Source of the DNA: Clostridia bacterium
GTDB lineage: Bacteria > Bacillota > Clostridia > UMGS1883
Reading direction: 5' to 3'
Length of the DNA stretch: 64,000 nucleotides
Assembly: GCA_017505525.1 (NCBI GenBank)
Contig: JAFVPB010000053.1
Location: forward strand, 1-64,000
Of this stretch, positions 15,692 to 24,721 are shown one piece after another; the stretch's first letter is position 1; each line of letters starts with the position of its first letter. A program made the position numbers and the translations under genes. The notes below the pieces were generated by a model, which saw only the letters and a list, made by a program, of their open reading frames with translations, ran no database searches and was not told where the DNA came from.

Positions 15692-16486
15692 ATGAAGCCT
15701 ACATTTTTAAATCAGAATCGTCCTTTGATTACAGGGATGATATTAAAGGATAATCCCGACAGTATAAGATTTGCGGTAAAGAACTCCATCTATGACGGAG
15801 CAGATTGCCTTGGTATACAGCTTGAGTGTCTGAAAAAAGAATATAAGAGCGTGGATAATTATAAAAATATATTTGCTGCTTGTTCAAATCATCCTATATA
15901 TATAACCAACTACAAACTAAGAGAAAATCATGGATTCACCGATGAGGAAATTGCCGAAGAGCTTGTTAAGGCTTTGTCTTGCGGTGCAACCCTTGCTGAT
16001 GTGCCGGGAAGTCTGTTTGACCCGGAATGCGAAAGGGGTGCAGGCATTGAGCTTACATACAAGCAGGAAGCAATAACCAGGCAGATGGAACTGATTGAAA
16101 GAATTCACAGTATGGGGAAAGAAGTATTGATGTCGTCCCATACTTTAAAATTTGAATCTGCCGAAACTGTTTTAGAAATTGCCTATGAACAACAGCGAAG
16201 AGGTGCCGATGTTGTTAAAATTGTAACAGCAGCAAATTCTGACGAAGAACAAATTGAGAATTTAAGAATAACTACGTTATTAAAAAAAGAGTTAAAGGTG
16301 CCGTTTTTATTCTTGTCCGGAGGTACACATTCTAAAATCCATAGAATGATTGGGCCTCAGCTCGGCTGTGTTTCTTATCTTGCAGTAAGAGAGCATGATG
16401 AATTTGCTGTTCCCACTCAGCCTACAATAAAAGCGGCAAAGTCAGTGCGGGATAATCTTGATTATTTTCCGGACTTAATACAATAA
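15692..16486 (+). CDS. Type I 3-dehydroquinate dehydratase-like protein
   Basis: 264 residues with the type I DHQase (AroD-fold) pattern. MSSHT with H150 corresponds to the catalytic histidine, and GADVVKIV with K176 to the Schiff-base lysine; a conserved arginine appears in IHRMIG. AroD removes water from 3-dehydroquinate through an imine on the lysine. No other shikimate gene is nearby, and the operon is full of sugar dehydrogenases, so it more likely acts on a related keto-acid or keto-cyclitol as a dehydratase or aldolase (inference). It starts three bases after the SDR stop, behind GGAGGTG. Confidence 0.7.
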   Translation: MKPTFLNQNRPLITGMILKDNPDSIRFAVKNSIYDGADCLGIQLECLKKEYKSVDNYKNIFAACSNHPIYITNYKLRENHGFTDEEIAEELVKALSCGATLADVPGSLFDPECERGAGIELTYKQEAITRQMELIERIHSMGKEVLMSSHTLKFESAETVLEIAYEQQRRGADVVKIVTAANSDEEQIENLRITTLLKKELKVPFLFLSGGTHSKIHRMIGPQLGCVSYLAVREHDEFAVPTQPTIKAAKSVRDNLDYFPDLIQ

Positions 16487-16517
16487 ATTGCAAAAAACGA
16501 CAGGGAGAATTTTTAGA

Positions 16518-17501
16518 ATGAGCGCAATTTCAAAAAAAGAATTGAGCAAATTTATTTTGGGAGCCATAAGCATTAGGGAAGAAGATGGGTGGATACGCTT
16601 TTCAAGATTCACAGAAAAACAAGGTGTGTGGCTTGAACAACATGGGTTTCCGCGTGATCGTTATTCTACATCGGGAATGCGACTGGAGTTTTTGACGCGC
16701 GGTGGAAAAATTTCTTTTGAATATCAAGCAGAGCAAAGCACCAATGGGAATGTAGCTATTTTTGGTATGGAAATAACTGTCGATGGAATACCGGCATACC
16801 ATATATACAAAGAAGCTCTCCCCGTTTCAGATAGAATTGATTTTGAAATGCCGGAGCATTGCGATTATGTTCATGTTGCGGTTTATTTCCCTCTGCGTGC
16901 AACGCTAAAAATAAAAAATGTAGTGATACCGGACGATTCGAAAGAGGTAAATAAGGAACTTAAAATACTGACGCTGGGAGATTCCATTACAGCAGGTGCT
17001 GTGTGTAGACACTCAAATCATTGTTATGTAAATATGATTGCTGATAAACTCAACGCACAACTGATTAACCAAGGTGTTGGCGGTGCATGCTTTTTTCCTG
17101 ATTTTTTGGAAGAGCTACAGTTTTGCCCTGATATAGTTACAGTTGCATACGGTGTTAATGATTTTTTTGCCAATTCTTTATTTACAGAAACTCCGTACAA
17201 ATTCTTTGAAAAGCTAAATGCTTTGTACCCAACCAGTAAGATTTTCTGCTTGCTGCCTATTTGGTGTGGAAATCAAAAGATTGTAGACGGTAAAACTTTG
17301 GGCATGGGCAGGCAGCACATTAAAGAAATAGCGGAAAAATATCAAAATATTTCTGTGATAGATTGCGTTGATTTTGTTCCCCATCTTGCGGAATTTTATT
17401 GGGACGATGTAAACCTGCATCCAAATGACCTTGGATTTTTATACTACGGAAATCATTTGTATAAAAAATTAACAGAGCTGTTGCAGTCTATGAATAGATA
17501 A
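16518..17501 (+). CDS. SGNH/GDSL-family hydrolase
   Basis: 327 residues. The first 140 form a beta-rich N-terminal domain as in two-domain carbohydrate esterases of the SGNH superfamily. The C-terminal domain has the block I GDSIT (LTLGDSITAG), block III GVND (VAYGVNDFF) and block V DxxH (DDVNLHPND). It probably removes acyl groups from a sugar. It lacks a signal peptide, so it acts inside the cell. I chose ATG 16518 behind CAGGGAGAA rather than a TTG at 16488 that nearly abuts the previous stop. Confidence 0.82.
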   Translation: MSAISKKELSKFILGAISIREEDGWIRFSRFTEKQGVWLEQHGFPRDRYSTSGMRLEFLTRGGKISFEYQAEQSTNGNVAIFGMEITVDGIPAYHIYKEALPVSDRIDFEMPEHCDYVHVAVYFPLRATLKIKNVVIPDDSKEVNKELKILTLGDSITAGAVCRHSNHCYVNMIADKLNAQLINQGVGGACFFPDFLEELQFCPDIVTVAYGVNDFFANSLFTETPYKFFEKLNALYPTSKIFCLLPIWCGNQKIVDGKTLGMGRQHIKEIAEKYQNISVIDCVDFVPHLAEFYWDDVNLHPNDLGFLYYGNHLYKKLTELLQSMNR

Positions 17502-17531
17502 AAATGCATAGGAAGGAGTAAAATACCGACT

Positions 17532-18527
17532 ATGAATAAGATCAAAATAGCACAGATAGGAACGAGTGCGAATAGCCACGGAAATAACATTTGGGAAAGT
17601 ATGATAAAACAAAAAGATATTTTTGATGTTGTCGGATATGCATTCCCGGAAAATGAAAGAGAAAAATTCCCGGATCGTATGAAGGCATTTGATGGTTATA
17701 ATGAAATGACTGTTGATGAAATATTAAATAATCCGGAAATTGAAGCGGTCGCAGTTGAAACTGAGGAAATATATCTCACAAAATATGCCTTTATGGTTGC
17801 AAATGCGGGTAAGCATCTGCATATGGAAAAACCAGGCGGTGTTGAACTTGCTGACTTTGAAAAACTTGTTGAAATATTAAAATCAAAAAGTCTGACTTTT
17901 TCAACAGGATATATGTATCGCTTCAATCCGAAAATTCAAGAAGCCCTTGCAAAAGTAAAAAATGGTGATCTTGGAGAAATATATTCGGTTGAAGCACATA
18001 TGGACTGCAAGCATTCTGCAGAGGTCAGACGATGGCTCAAAAATCTCCCCGGTGGAATGATGTTCTTTTTGGGATGTCATTTGGTAGATTTAATATATCA
18101 GATTCAGGGTGAACCGCAAGAAGTTATCCCTCTTAATTGTTCAACCGGTTATGACAATGTTACAGCCAGTGATTACGGAATGGTAGTGTTTAACTATAAA
18201 AACGGTGTATCTTTTGTCAAGACCTGTGCCAATGAGATTGGTGGATTTTTGAGAAGGCAGCTTGTTATTTGCGGGGAAAAGGGTACGATAGAAATAAAAC
18301 CTCTTGAGATTTCGGCGGAGGGAGGCCAATATAGCGTCATGAACGAAGCTTATAGCACTGAGTGGTACAAAGAGTGGAACACAAGCAAATCAGAGGTGTA
18401 TGACCGTTATGATAATATGATGCGCAATTTTGCTGAAATGGTGAGAGGAAAAGAAAACCCATATTCTTATGATTATGAGCTTGGTCTTTATAAGTTAATA
18501 CTTAGAGCGTGTGGAAAGGAAGTGTAA
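17532..18527 (+). CDS. Gfo/Idh/MocA-family oxidoreductase
   Basis: 331 residues. The N-terminal Rossmann fold starts IKIAQIGTSANSHGNNIW, and the conserved EKP motif appears in HLHMEKPGG. The C-terminal domain has YRFNP and MDCKHS. Members oxidise a sugar, inositol or sugar-acid hydroxyl with NAD(P). The glycine loop is less regular than GxGxxG, with serine and asparagine in place of some glycines. AAGGAG precedes the ATG. It is the fifth gene of the operon, followed two bases after its stop by an MDR dehydrogenase. Confidence 0.88.
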   Translation: MNKIKIAQIGTSANSHGNNIWESMIKQKDIFDVVGYAFPENEREKFPDRMKAFDGYNEMTVDEILNNPEIEAVAVETEEIYLTKYAFMVANAGKHLHMEKPGGVELADFEKLVEILKSKSLTFSTGYMYRFNPKIQEALAKVKNGDLGEIYSVEAHMDCKHSAEVRRWLKNLPGGMMFFLGCHLVDLIYQIQGEPQEVIPLNCSTGYDNVTASDYGMVVFNYKNGVSFVKTCANEIGGFLRRQLVICGEKGTIEIKPLEISAEGGQYSVMNEAYSTEWYKEWNTSKSEVYDRYDNMMRNFAEMVRGKENPYSYDYELGLYKLILRACGKEV

Positions 18528-18529
18528 AT

Positions 18530-19546
18530 ATGCAAACAAAACAAATTGTGTTTACTGCACCATGTGTTGCTGAACTTATTGATGCCCCGTGTTTACCACC
18601 CGAAGCAAACGAGGTCACGGTAAGCCTGGAGTATTCGGCGATCAGCTCTGGAACAGAAAAGGCAAACTTTATCGGAGCAAGAAACGGAATACATATTTCC
18701 GAGGATGAAGAAGCTGTATTTCCAAGAACAGTTGGGTACAGTGCAGCAGGGGTTGTGTCTGAAATAGGTAGTGACATAACCGATATTAAAGTTGGAGATA
18801 GGGTTGTTGTGTTTTGGGGAAAACATAAAAAGAATATTACGATTAACAGAAATAATGTAATTAAAATTCCAGATGGGGTTTCCACAAAGGAAGCCTCTAT
18901 GGCATTGATTTCCACCTTTCCGCTTGCAGCTATAAGAAAGACAAAACTTGAAATTGGTGAATCTGCAATGGTAATGGGACTGGGTATTCTTGGCATTTTT
19001 GCTGTTCAAGAATTAAAGGTGGCAGGTGCATGTCCGGTTATTGCAGTTGACCCTGTAAAGGAACGCAGAGAGTTTGCATTAAAACTGGGTGCAGATTATG
19101 CACTTGACCCCACAGATGACAATTTTGTCAAGGAGGTTATAGCTTTAAGTGATGGTGGAGTGAATGTCTGCATCGAGGTAACAGGTCTTGGAATCGGACT
19201 GATTCAGGCACTTGATTGTATGAAACAAATGGGCAGAGTTGCACTTCTTGGGTGCACACGCAGTTCTCATTTTGAAATTGATTATTATGGCAAGGTTCAC
19301 GGCAGAGGAATATCGCTGATTGGTGCGCATACATTGGCACGCCCTAAGATAGAATCATCGGCAGGGCTATGGACGGATATGGACGATTTGAAAGCAATTT
19401 TAAACCTCGTTAAAGGAAAACGTCTCAATTTTAAGGATATGATTTGCGAAATTTATTCTCCAAAGGAAGCAAACGAGATTTATAACAGACTGGCAAACGA
19501 AAAGACTTTTCCTATAGGAGTACTGTTTGACTGGAAGAATATTTAA
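18530..19546 (+). CDS. MDR-superfamily dehydrogenase lacking zinc-site motifs
   Basis: 338 residues, medium-chain dehydrogenase/reductase fold. SAISSGTEKA and VGYSAAGVV replace the GHE motif that binds catalytic zinc in alcohol dehydrogenases, and the structural-zinc cysteine cluster is absent. The cofactor loop is MGLGILGIFAVQ. Proteins with the SSGTE signature often sit beside Gfo/Idh enzymes, as here. It probably oxidises or reduces a sugar-derived intermediate. GGAAAGGA upstream of ATG 18530 sets the start, three bases after the previous stop. Confidence 0.82.
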   Translation: MQTKQIVFTAPCVAELIDAPCLPPEANEVTVSLEYSAISSGTEKANFIGARNGIHISEDEEAVFPRTVGYSAAGVVSEIGSDITDIKVGDRVVVFWGKHKKNITINRNNVIKIPDGVSTKEASMALISTFPLAAIRKTKLEIGESAMVMGLGILGIFAVQELKVAGACPVIAVDPVKERREFALKLGADYALDPTDDNFVKEVIALSDGGVNVCIEVTGLGIGLIQALDCMKQMGRVALLGCTRSSHFEIDYYGKVHGRGISLIGAHTLARPKIESSAGLWTDMDDLKAILNLVKGKRLNFKDMICEIYSPKEANEIYNRLANEKTFPIGVLFDWKNI

Positions 19547-19576
19547 TTAAATAAACTTAAAAAAGGAGAGTGCGAA

Positions 19577-20554
19577 ATGAAAGCAATACTTGTAAATGAA
19601 GATAGAAGTTTAAGATGGGATGAGGTTCCAAATCCTGTGCTTAAAGAAGATGAAGTTTTAATAAAAGTTGAATATGCGGCACTGAATCGTGCAGACCTTA
19701 TGCAAAGAGAGGGGGATTATCCTCCGCCCGAAGGCTGTCCCGAATGGATGGGGCTTGAGGTTTCGGGTGAAATTATTGAAATGACAGAGGGCGCAAAAGC
19801 AAAATCAAATTACAAAATCGGCGATAAAGTTTGTGCACTGCTTGGTGGCGGCGGCTATGCAGAATTTGTTTCTGTCAAGTATGATATGTGTATGCCTGTA
19901 CCAAAGAATTGCACCATGGCAGAGGCAGCGGCAATTCCTGAGGCTTTTGCAACAGCATATTTGAAGCTCTTTATTGAAGGTCATGCTAAAGCGGGAGATA
20001 CATTGCTTATGCAGGCAGGAGCAAGTGGACTTGCCAGCGTTATTATCCCTATGGCAAAAGCATTTGGCTTGCGTGTTATTACAACGGTTATAAGTGATCC
20101 TGAAAACATTCAGCACCTTGGTGCTGACCTCGTAGTTGACACAAGAGAGCAAAACCTGCCTGAAATACTTAAAAAAGAAGAAACTGAAGGCAGGGCTGTT
20201 GATATTGCTATTGACTGCCTTGGAGGTCAAAATCTTGGAGATTGTCTGCCATATGTAAAATATGGTTGTCGTTGGATAGTAATTGCGGCTCTTGCCGGAG
20301 CAAATACAACTATTGACCTTAAAAATATTTACAAAAAGAACATCAGGATTGTTGGCAGTACGCTTCGTTCACGCACTCCCAAAATGAAAGCTGAAATTCT
20401 TTCCAATCTTGTCAATGAGGTCTGGGAAAAGGTAGCAAGCGGTGAAATAAAGCCTACTGTATATAAGGTGCTCCCGATTACGGAAACTGAAGAGGCACAC
20501 GATATTCTTTATCGTGGTGAAAATATAGGTAAGGTAGTGCTAAAGGTACAATGA
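19577..20554 (+). CDS. Quinone-oxidoreductase-like MDR enzyme
   Basis: 325 residues, resembling NADPH:quinone oxidoreductase/zeta-crystallin (TP53I3-like). The N-terminus has LNRADLMQREGDYPPPEGCP and GLEVSGEI; the cofactor region has LMQAGASGLASV. No zinc ligands. In a catabolic operon it may reduce an enone formed by the dehydratase-like enzyme (inference). AAAGGAGAG precedes the ATG. Its stop overlaps the start of the next gene (ATGA at 20551-20554), so the two are translationally coupled. Confidence 0.87.
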   Translation: MKAILVNEDRSLRWDEVPNPVLKEDEVLIKVEYAALNRADLMQREGDYPPPEGCPEWMGLEVSGEIIEMTEGAKAKSNYKIGDKVCALLGGGGYAEFVSVKYDMCMPVPKNCTMAEAAAIPEAFATAYLKLFIEGHAKAGDTLLMQAGASGLASVIIPMAKAFGLRVITTVISDPENIQHLGADLVVDTREQNLPEILKKEETEGRAVDIAIDCLGGQNLGDCLPYVKYGCRWIVIAALAGANTTIDLKNIYKKNIRIVGSTLRSRTPKMKAEILSNLVNEVWEKVASGEIKPTVYKVLPITETEEAHDILYRGENIGKVVLKVQ

Positions 20555-21204
20555 AGATTGTAGCATTAAAGTACGGAGAATCCGTGTTTGGTGAAAACTA
20601 TATTTTTAAAGGTGGCAGAAAAGATGTTCTTTTGCCGATTTCTTTCACAATCTATTTGACAAAAACCGAAAACAGGAATATACTTGTGGATGTAGGTTGC
20701 GATGATGGTGCAGGCTTTGAAATGTCGCTATTCAAAAAGCCGGTTGATGTATTAAAAGAATACGGACTTTCTCCAAGTGATATCACTGATGTTATCATTA
20801 CTCATTCACATCACGACCACATAGAAGCCATCAGGTATTATGAAAATGCAACTATATACATACAAAAAGACGAATATGTTGCGGCAAAAAAGTATATTCC
20901 AACAAGCTTTGATGTTCATTTGATTGATGATGAATTTTTATTGGCGGAGAATTTAATTATAAAGAAGATTGGTGGACATTCTGTTGGCTCCTGTATCGTT
21001 TTGGCAGATAACTATGTGCTGTGTGGCGATGAATGTTATTATGAAAAATGCTTAACGGACAAGATTTGTACAGGTTCATCCTATAACGAAGAAGCGAGTA
21101 AAATGTTTATCGCAGAATTCAGTAAAAATAAATACATTCCGCTGTTGTTTCATGACAGTAAAAATTTGCAAGGAAGATTAGGTTATTCTATTATTAAAAA
21201 CTAA
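20551..21204 (+). CDS. Metallo-beta-lactamase-fold hydrolase
   Basis: 217 residues with the metal motif HSHHDH (HxHxDH), then GGHSVGS and CGDE, which supply further metal ligands. The layout resembles MBL-fold lactonases. As last gene of an operon rich in dehydrogenases, a role opening a lactone or cleaving a cyclic keto compound is plausible (inference). It overlaps the upstream gene by four bases. I see no terminator after it. Confidence 0.85.
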   Translation: MKIVALKYGESVFGENYIFKGGRKDVLLPISFTIYLTKTENRNILVDVGCDDGAGFEMSLFKKPVDVLKEYGLSPSDITDVIITHSHHDHIEAIRYYENATIYIQKDEYVAAKKYIPTSFDVHLIDDEFLLAENLIIKKIGGHSVGSCIVLADNYVLCGDECYYEKCLTDKICTGSSYNEEASKMFIAEFSKNKYIPLLFHDSKNLQGRLGYSIIKN

Positions 21205-21214
21205 TATTATTTCA

Positions 21215-21463
21215 AGCAGGTTGCAATTTTAGGGAATGGTTGAAAATGGGTGTCTTTCACCGCTGAAATTTAATGAGCTTCTTTTAAATTTAAAGAAAAT
21301 ATCTGATGAACTTCCGAATGGTGCTTGAAAAAATAACTATGATTGACAATTGGAATGAATGGGACGAAGGGTATTTCGTGGGCCCGAGGCACTTACTGAA
21401 TGTAATAATCTGCCTGATTTTATAGCACCTCGCAATCCAGGTTTTACATACGGATATTAAAAC
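21215..21463 (+). pseudogene. Frameshifted remnant of a gene C-terminus
   Basis: Bases 21341-21385 translate to MIDNWNEWDEGYFV, the type of Asn-Trp-Asn-Glu-Trp motif seen near the C-terminus of GH99-like/WbsX-type glycan proteins. After a one-base frame change near 21385 the text continues GPEALTECNNLPDFIAPRNP and FTYGY to a stop at 21461-21463. Upstream bases are too worn to read. No complete gene is possible. Family assignment rests on one motif. Confidence 0.5.
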
Positions 21464-21482
21464 ATTATAAAGGAGAAAACAA

Positions 21483-22808
21483 ATGACTAGCTATATTACT
21501 AAAAAAACAATGGGAGATACCTCGTGGTTTATGAAAGACCGATTTGGTATGTTTATTCATTTTGGTCTTTATTCTGTTCCTGCTCGTCATGAATGGATAA
21601 AAAACACAGAACAGATGACTGATGCTGAATACGATAAGTATTTTGAATTCTTTAATCCCGATATGCTTGACGCTAAAGAATGGGCAAGAGCAGCTAAAAA
21701 AGCTGGTATGAAATATGCAGTATTGACAACAAAACATCATGAAGGATTTTGTCTTTTTGATTCTGAATATACAGATTACAAGGTTACAAATACCCCTTAT
21801 GGCAAAGATATTATAAAAGAATTTGTTGAAGCCTTCAGGGAAGAAGATCTTAAAGTTGGTCTTTACTATTCTCTTATTGATTGGCATCACCCCGAGTTTA
21901 CTATCGATTTCTTACATCCACTACATTTCCATGCGGATGCTGAAGAACTTAACAAAACTCGTGATATGAAAAAGTATGCGCAGTATATGCGTGATCAGGT
22001 TCGCGAACTTTTAACAAACTATGGAAAAATCGATATAATGTGGTTTGATTATTCGTATAACGAAGAAGGTAGTTACAGACCTCCAACGGCAAAAGCCTGG
22101 ATGAAGGGGAAAGGTAAAGACGATTGGGAAAGTGAAAAACTTAACGACCTTATAAGAAGCATTCAACCTGATATTATTATCAACAATCGTATGGATATTG
22201 AACAAGATATATGGACTCCTGAACAATATATGCCTCAAAAGTGGCTTACTCATCCTAAAACCGGAGAACTTGTTACATGGGAGGCGTGTCATACTTTTTC
22301 CGGTTCATGGGGTTATCATCGCGACGAAATGACATGGAAGACACCTGATGTGTTGATAAATCTACTGATAAACTGTGTTAGCTGCGGTGGAAATCTTATA
22401 ATGAATGTAGGTCCAACGGCACGTGGCTATTTTGATAAGAGAGCAGAGAACGCACTTGAGGTTTATGCCGAATGGATGAAGTATAATTCCAGTTCGATTT
22501 ATGGATGTACAATGGCTGAACCCGAATTTAAAGCTCCTAACGGTTGTCGTTTAACACAGAGTGTAGACGGTAAAAGACTTTATGTTCATTTAATAGAGTA
22601 TCCATATGCTTTTTTAGAAATGCCGGGATTTGCAGGTAAGGTTAAGTTTGCTCGGTTACTTCATGATGGAAGCGAAATTATAATGACAGAAAAGAAAGTT
22701 CCTCATTTCGGTGTAGGTTTAAATGAAAATGATGATTTGTTAGTTTTGTCTATTCCAAGAGTTAAATCGGATATGCTTGTTCCGGTAATAGAACTGATTC
22801 TGAAGTAA
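21483..22808 (+). CDS. Alpha-L-fucosidase, GH29 family
   Basis: 441 residues, no signal peptide. GH29 hallmarks: RFGMFIHFGLYSVPARHEW, KYAVLTTKHHEGFCLFDS, YYSLIDWHHPEF, and IMWFDY with the probable nucleophile D189. The region after residue 340 is a short beta domain, typical of the family. It releases alpha-L-fucose from plant or host glycans. AAAGGAG sits seven bases before the ATG. It is convergent with the ADP-ribosylglycohydrolase gene across a 438-base structured gap. A fucose-specific uptake system is not visible nearby. Confidence 0.92.
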   Translation: MTSYITKKTMGDTSWFMKDRFGMFIHFGLYSVPARHEWIKNTEQMTDAEYDKYFEFFNPDMLDAKEWARAAKKAGMKYAVLTTKHHEGFCLFDSEYTDYKVTNTPYGKDIIKEFVEAFREEDLKVGLYYSLIDWHHPEFTIDFLHPLHFHADAEELNKTRDMKKYAQYMRDQVRELLTNYGKIDIMWFDYSYNEEGSYRPPTAKAWMKGKGKDDWESEKLNDLIRSIQPDIIINNRMDIEQDIWTPEQYMPQKWLTHPKTGELVTWEACHTFSGSWGYHRDEMTWKTPDVLINLLINCVSCGGNLIMNVGPTARGYFDKRAENALEVYAEWMKYNSSSIYGCTMAEPEFKAPNGCRLTQSVDGKRLYVHLIEYPYAFLEMPGFAGKVKFARLLHDGSEIIMTEKKVPHFGVGLNENDDLLVLSIPRVKSDMLVPVIELILK

Positions 22809-22915
22809 GAATTTCTAGGCGGAAAGGTTATACGAAAATAGGAAAGACATCAAAAACAAAAGTCATCTTGAAGCCAAGCCTTTGCAGTACATAATGGAAG
22901 TAGAATCCCAAAAAA

Positions 22916-23235
22916 GAGATGATGCATTGCATCATCTCGGACTGTCGAAAAAGTCGGTCAACCACAAGCAATCCAATACAATTTATTTTTTTGTAGGGTT
23001 TGGCGATTTTCGACAAACCGTTAAATTCTAAATTTATTTCATCTTTTAAACAAAAGGGAAGTCCCGGGAAAACGCAATTTCCCGGGACTTATTGCTTGTT
23101 TCGCTCGAACACAATCTCTACCGTATCTACATACGCCGACGAGCTTGTGTTCAAACGATTTACCTTTCTTTTTCAACGTCTGTCAGCGTGTCGATAGATT
23201 TATCGACACGCTGAGATGATGCAATGCATCATCTC
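22916..23235. repeat. 320-base element bounded by identical palindromes
   Basis: A 23-base palindrome (GAGATGATGCA, one central base, TGCATCATCTC) occurs at 22916-22938 with central T and at 23213-23235 with central A, so each end is the exact reverse complement of the other. Between them lie more perfect inverted repeats: TGTCGAAAA/TTTTCGACA (22943/23007), AAGTCCCGGGAAA/TTTCCCGGGACTT (23059-23090), GAACACAA/TTGTGTTC (23107/23145) enclosing CGTAT-ctac-ATACG, and CAGCGTGTCGATA/TATCGACACGCTG (23184-23213). No gene. It may be a miniature mobile element or a structured RNA; it also separates two convergent genes. Confidence 0.8.
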
Positions 23236-23246
23236 TTTTTGATATA

Positions 23247-24680
23247 TCATCCTAAAATTATAATCGGAACCATACCTGTTCGTGGGTTGCCCTCTGCAGA
23301 AACTTCAAGGAAAAGTTTGTTGATGGTTTCGGTGTTTTCACCTACGGTAATTACCGCATCCCATGGCTGTTCATCAATCCATCTGTGTCCTGTGGAGTCG
23401 TGCATAATCTGAATATGTTTTGTATACTCTGCACTCCAACCCTCGGGAAGATGAAGCTTCAGGAAAAGATTGCGGGGGTCATACATACCATTCAGGAATG
23501 TCATGGTAAGTTTTATTGTTTCACCGGGTTTAACAACAGGAGCTCTGTCAAATTCCGCACGGAGCTTTGTATGGGTAAGATCGGCGAGATCGTCGTATGT
23601 ATAGGGATTTTTGGGAATTGAAAACTGTGGAATAATTGCAAAGGGCTTTTCTTCTGTGTATTCAGTTTCTCCGTCGGTAAATTCCAGCTCTATATCAAAA
23701 TTGGAAAGCACACCGGGAAGTTGTTTTACAATTCTTTTTGTAAGTTCACTGCAGCTTCTGCAAATTCTTTTCATACTGAGGTCTATTGCATAGGACAAAA
23801 TCTTGTCGCCTACATATTCAGCCCAATCCTCTGGAATAGCTTTCATACCGCCCATAAGTGCCATTGTAGCACCAACGGTTGCCGCTGTACAGTCGGTGTC
23901 ATCACCGCAGCTTGTTGCAAGCAGGATTGACTTTTTAAAGTCGCCCTCACCGTAGAGAAGCCCCAACACTGCAAAAGCTACGTTTGCAGGAGCCTGAAAC
24001 ATTCCCAGTTCACGATTGAATTCTACAATTTTATTTCTTGCTTCTCTGAAATCTACTCCGTTGTCGTAGCAATCCATAGCAAGTTTTATACTTCTTGCGG
24101 TTTTGAAGTCATTGGAAATAAAAGAAAAACCAATATCGATAAGCTTTCTCAGGTTGCTTTCTGTAAATGCAGCACTTTGAAGTGCCGCAACAAATATTGC
24201 CGCAGTAGTACCCTCGCCCAAGCCGTGGTCAACGCAGGCATCTTTGTAGGCGTACTTTACAGCCATTTCGGGAAAGCCGGGAAAAAGACAAGCCCAGATT
24301 TCAGTTCTTATCCACGCACCGTTGGAATGTTTCCAGTGGTCGTTTTCAAATTCTCCCGAGAATGGGGGGAGAAGTCCCATTTTAAGGTTTGCTTTTGCAA
24401 TACCGTATTCATTCCACTGGGGAGGAATAAAGCGCACCCAATATTCTCCAAGCACGGCCGGAGTAATTCCGAGTATGCCTCTTTCTTCTATTGCTTTTAA
24501 CCACAAAAGCTGCAAGTCAAGGTCATCGTTGGGGAGGGGTTGTCCCTTTTCTGTGGTGAAGCCTGTAACTTCAACCATTTCTTCAACACCTTCAAAAGGA
24601 CCGCCTATCGTACCGCCAATATTTTTACCAATCCAGCAGGCTCTTACTTTATCTTCGTACCATTTTTTGTTAATTTTCAT
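23247..24680 (-). CDS. ADP-ribosylglycohydrolase-family protein
   Basis: 477 residues. Metal-binding signatures of the ADP-ribosyl-glycohydrolase (ARH/DraG) fold are present: NDDLDLQLLWL near residue 55 and CGDDTDCTAATVGA near 270, with GEGTTAAIF between. The last 130 residues form an extra beta-rich domain (DRAPVVKPGETIKLTMTFLN). Family members remove ADP-ribose from proteins or small molecules, but large versions like this are common in carbohydrate loci and may act on another N- or O-glycosidic bond. ATG 24680 is placed by AAAGGGAG; an ATG three codons upstream is less likely. Confidence 0.82.
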   Translation of the reverse strand: MKINKKWYEDKVRACWIGKNIGGTIGGPFEGVEEMVEVTGFTTEKGQPLPNDDLDLQLLWLKAIEERGILGITPAVLGEYWVRFIPPQWNEYGIAKANLKMGLLPPFSGEFENDHWKHSNGAWIRTEIWACLFPGFPEMAVKYAYKDACVDHGLGEGTTAAIFVAALQSAAFTESNLRKLIDIGFSFISNDFKTARSIKLAMDCYDNGVDFREARNKIVEFNRELGMFQAPANVAFAVLGLLYGEGDFKKSILLATSCGDDTDCTAATVGATMALMGGMKAIPEDWAEYVGDKILSYAIDLSMKRICRSCSELTKRIVKQLPGVLSNFDIELEFTDGETEYTEEKPFAIIPQFSIPKNPYTYDDLADLTHTKLRAEFDRAPVVKPGETIKLTMTFLNGMYDPRNLFLKLHLPEGWSAEYTKHIQIMHDSTGHRWIDEQPWDAVITVGENTETINKLFLEVSAEGNPRTGMVPIIILG

Positions 24681-24721
24681 AAACAGCACTCCCTTTCAGT
24701 TGCATTTATTAACTTCATTAT

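Noticed and set aside
15692-16486. Calling the DHQase-like gene aroD
   Set aside because: Active-site residues fit, but the neighbours are catabolic dehydrogenases and no other shikimate gene is present, so the biosynthetic name is not justified.
24177-24500. Plus-strand open frames inside the ADP-ribosylglycohydrolase gene
   Set aside because: They are antisense to a clearly recognisable gene and have no start signals or family motifs.
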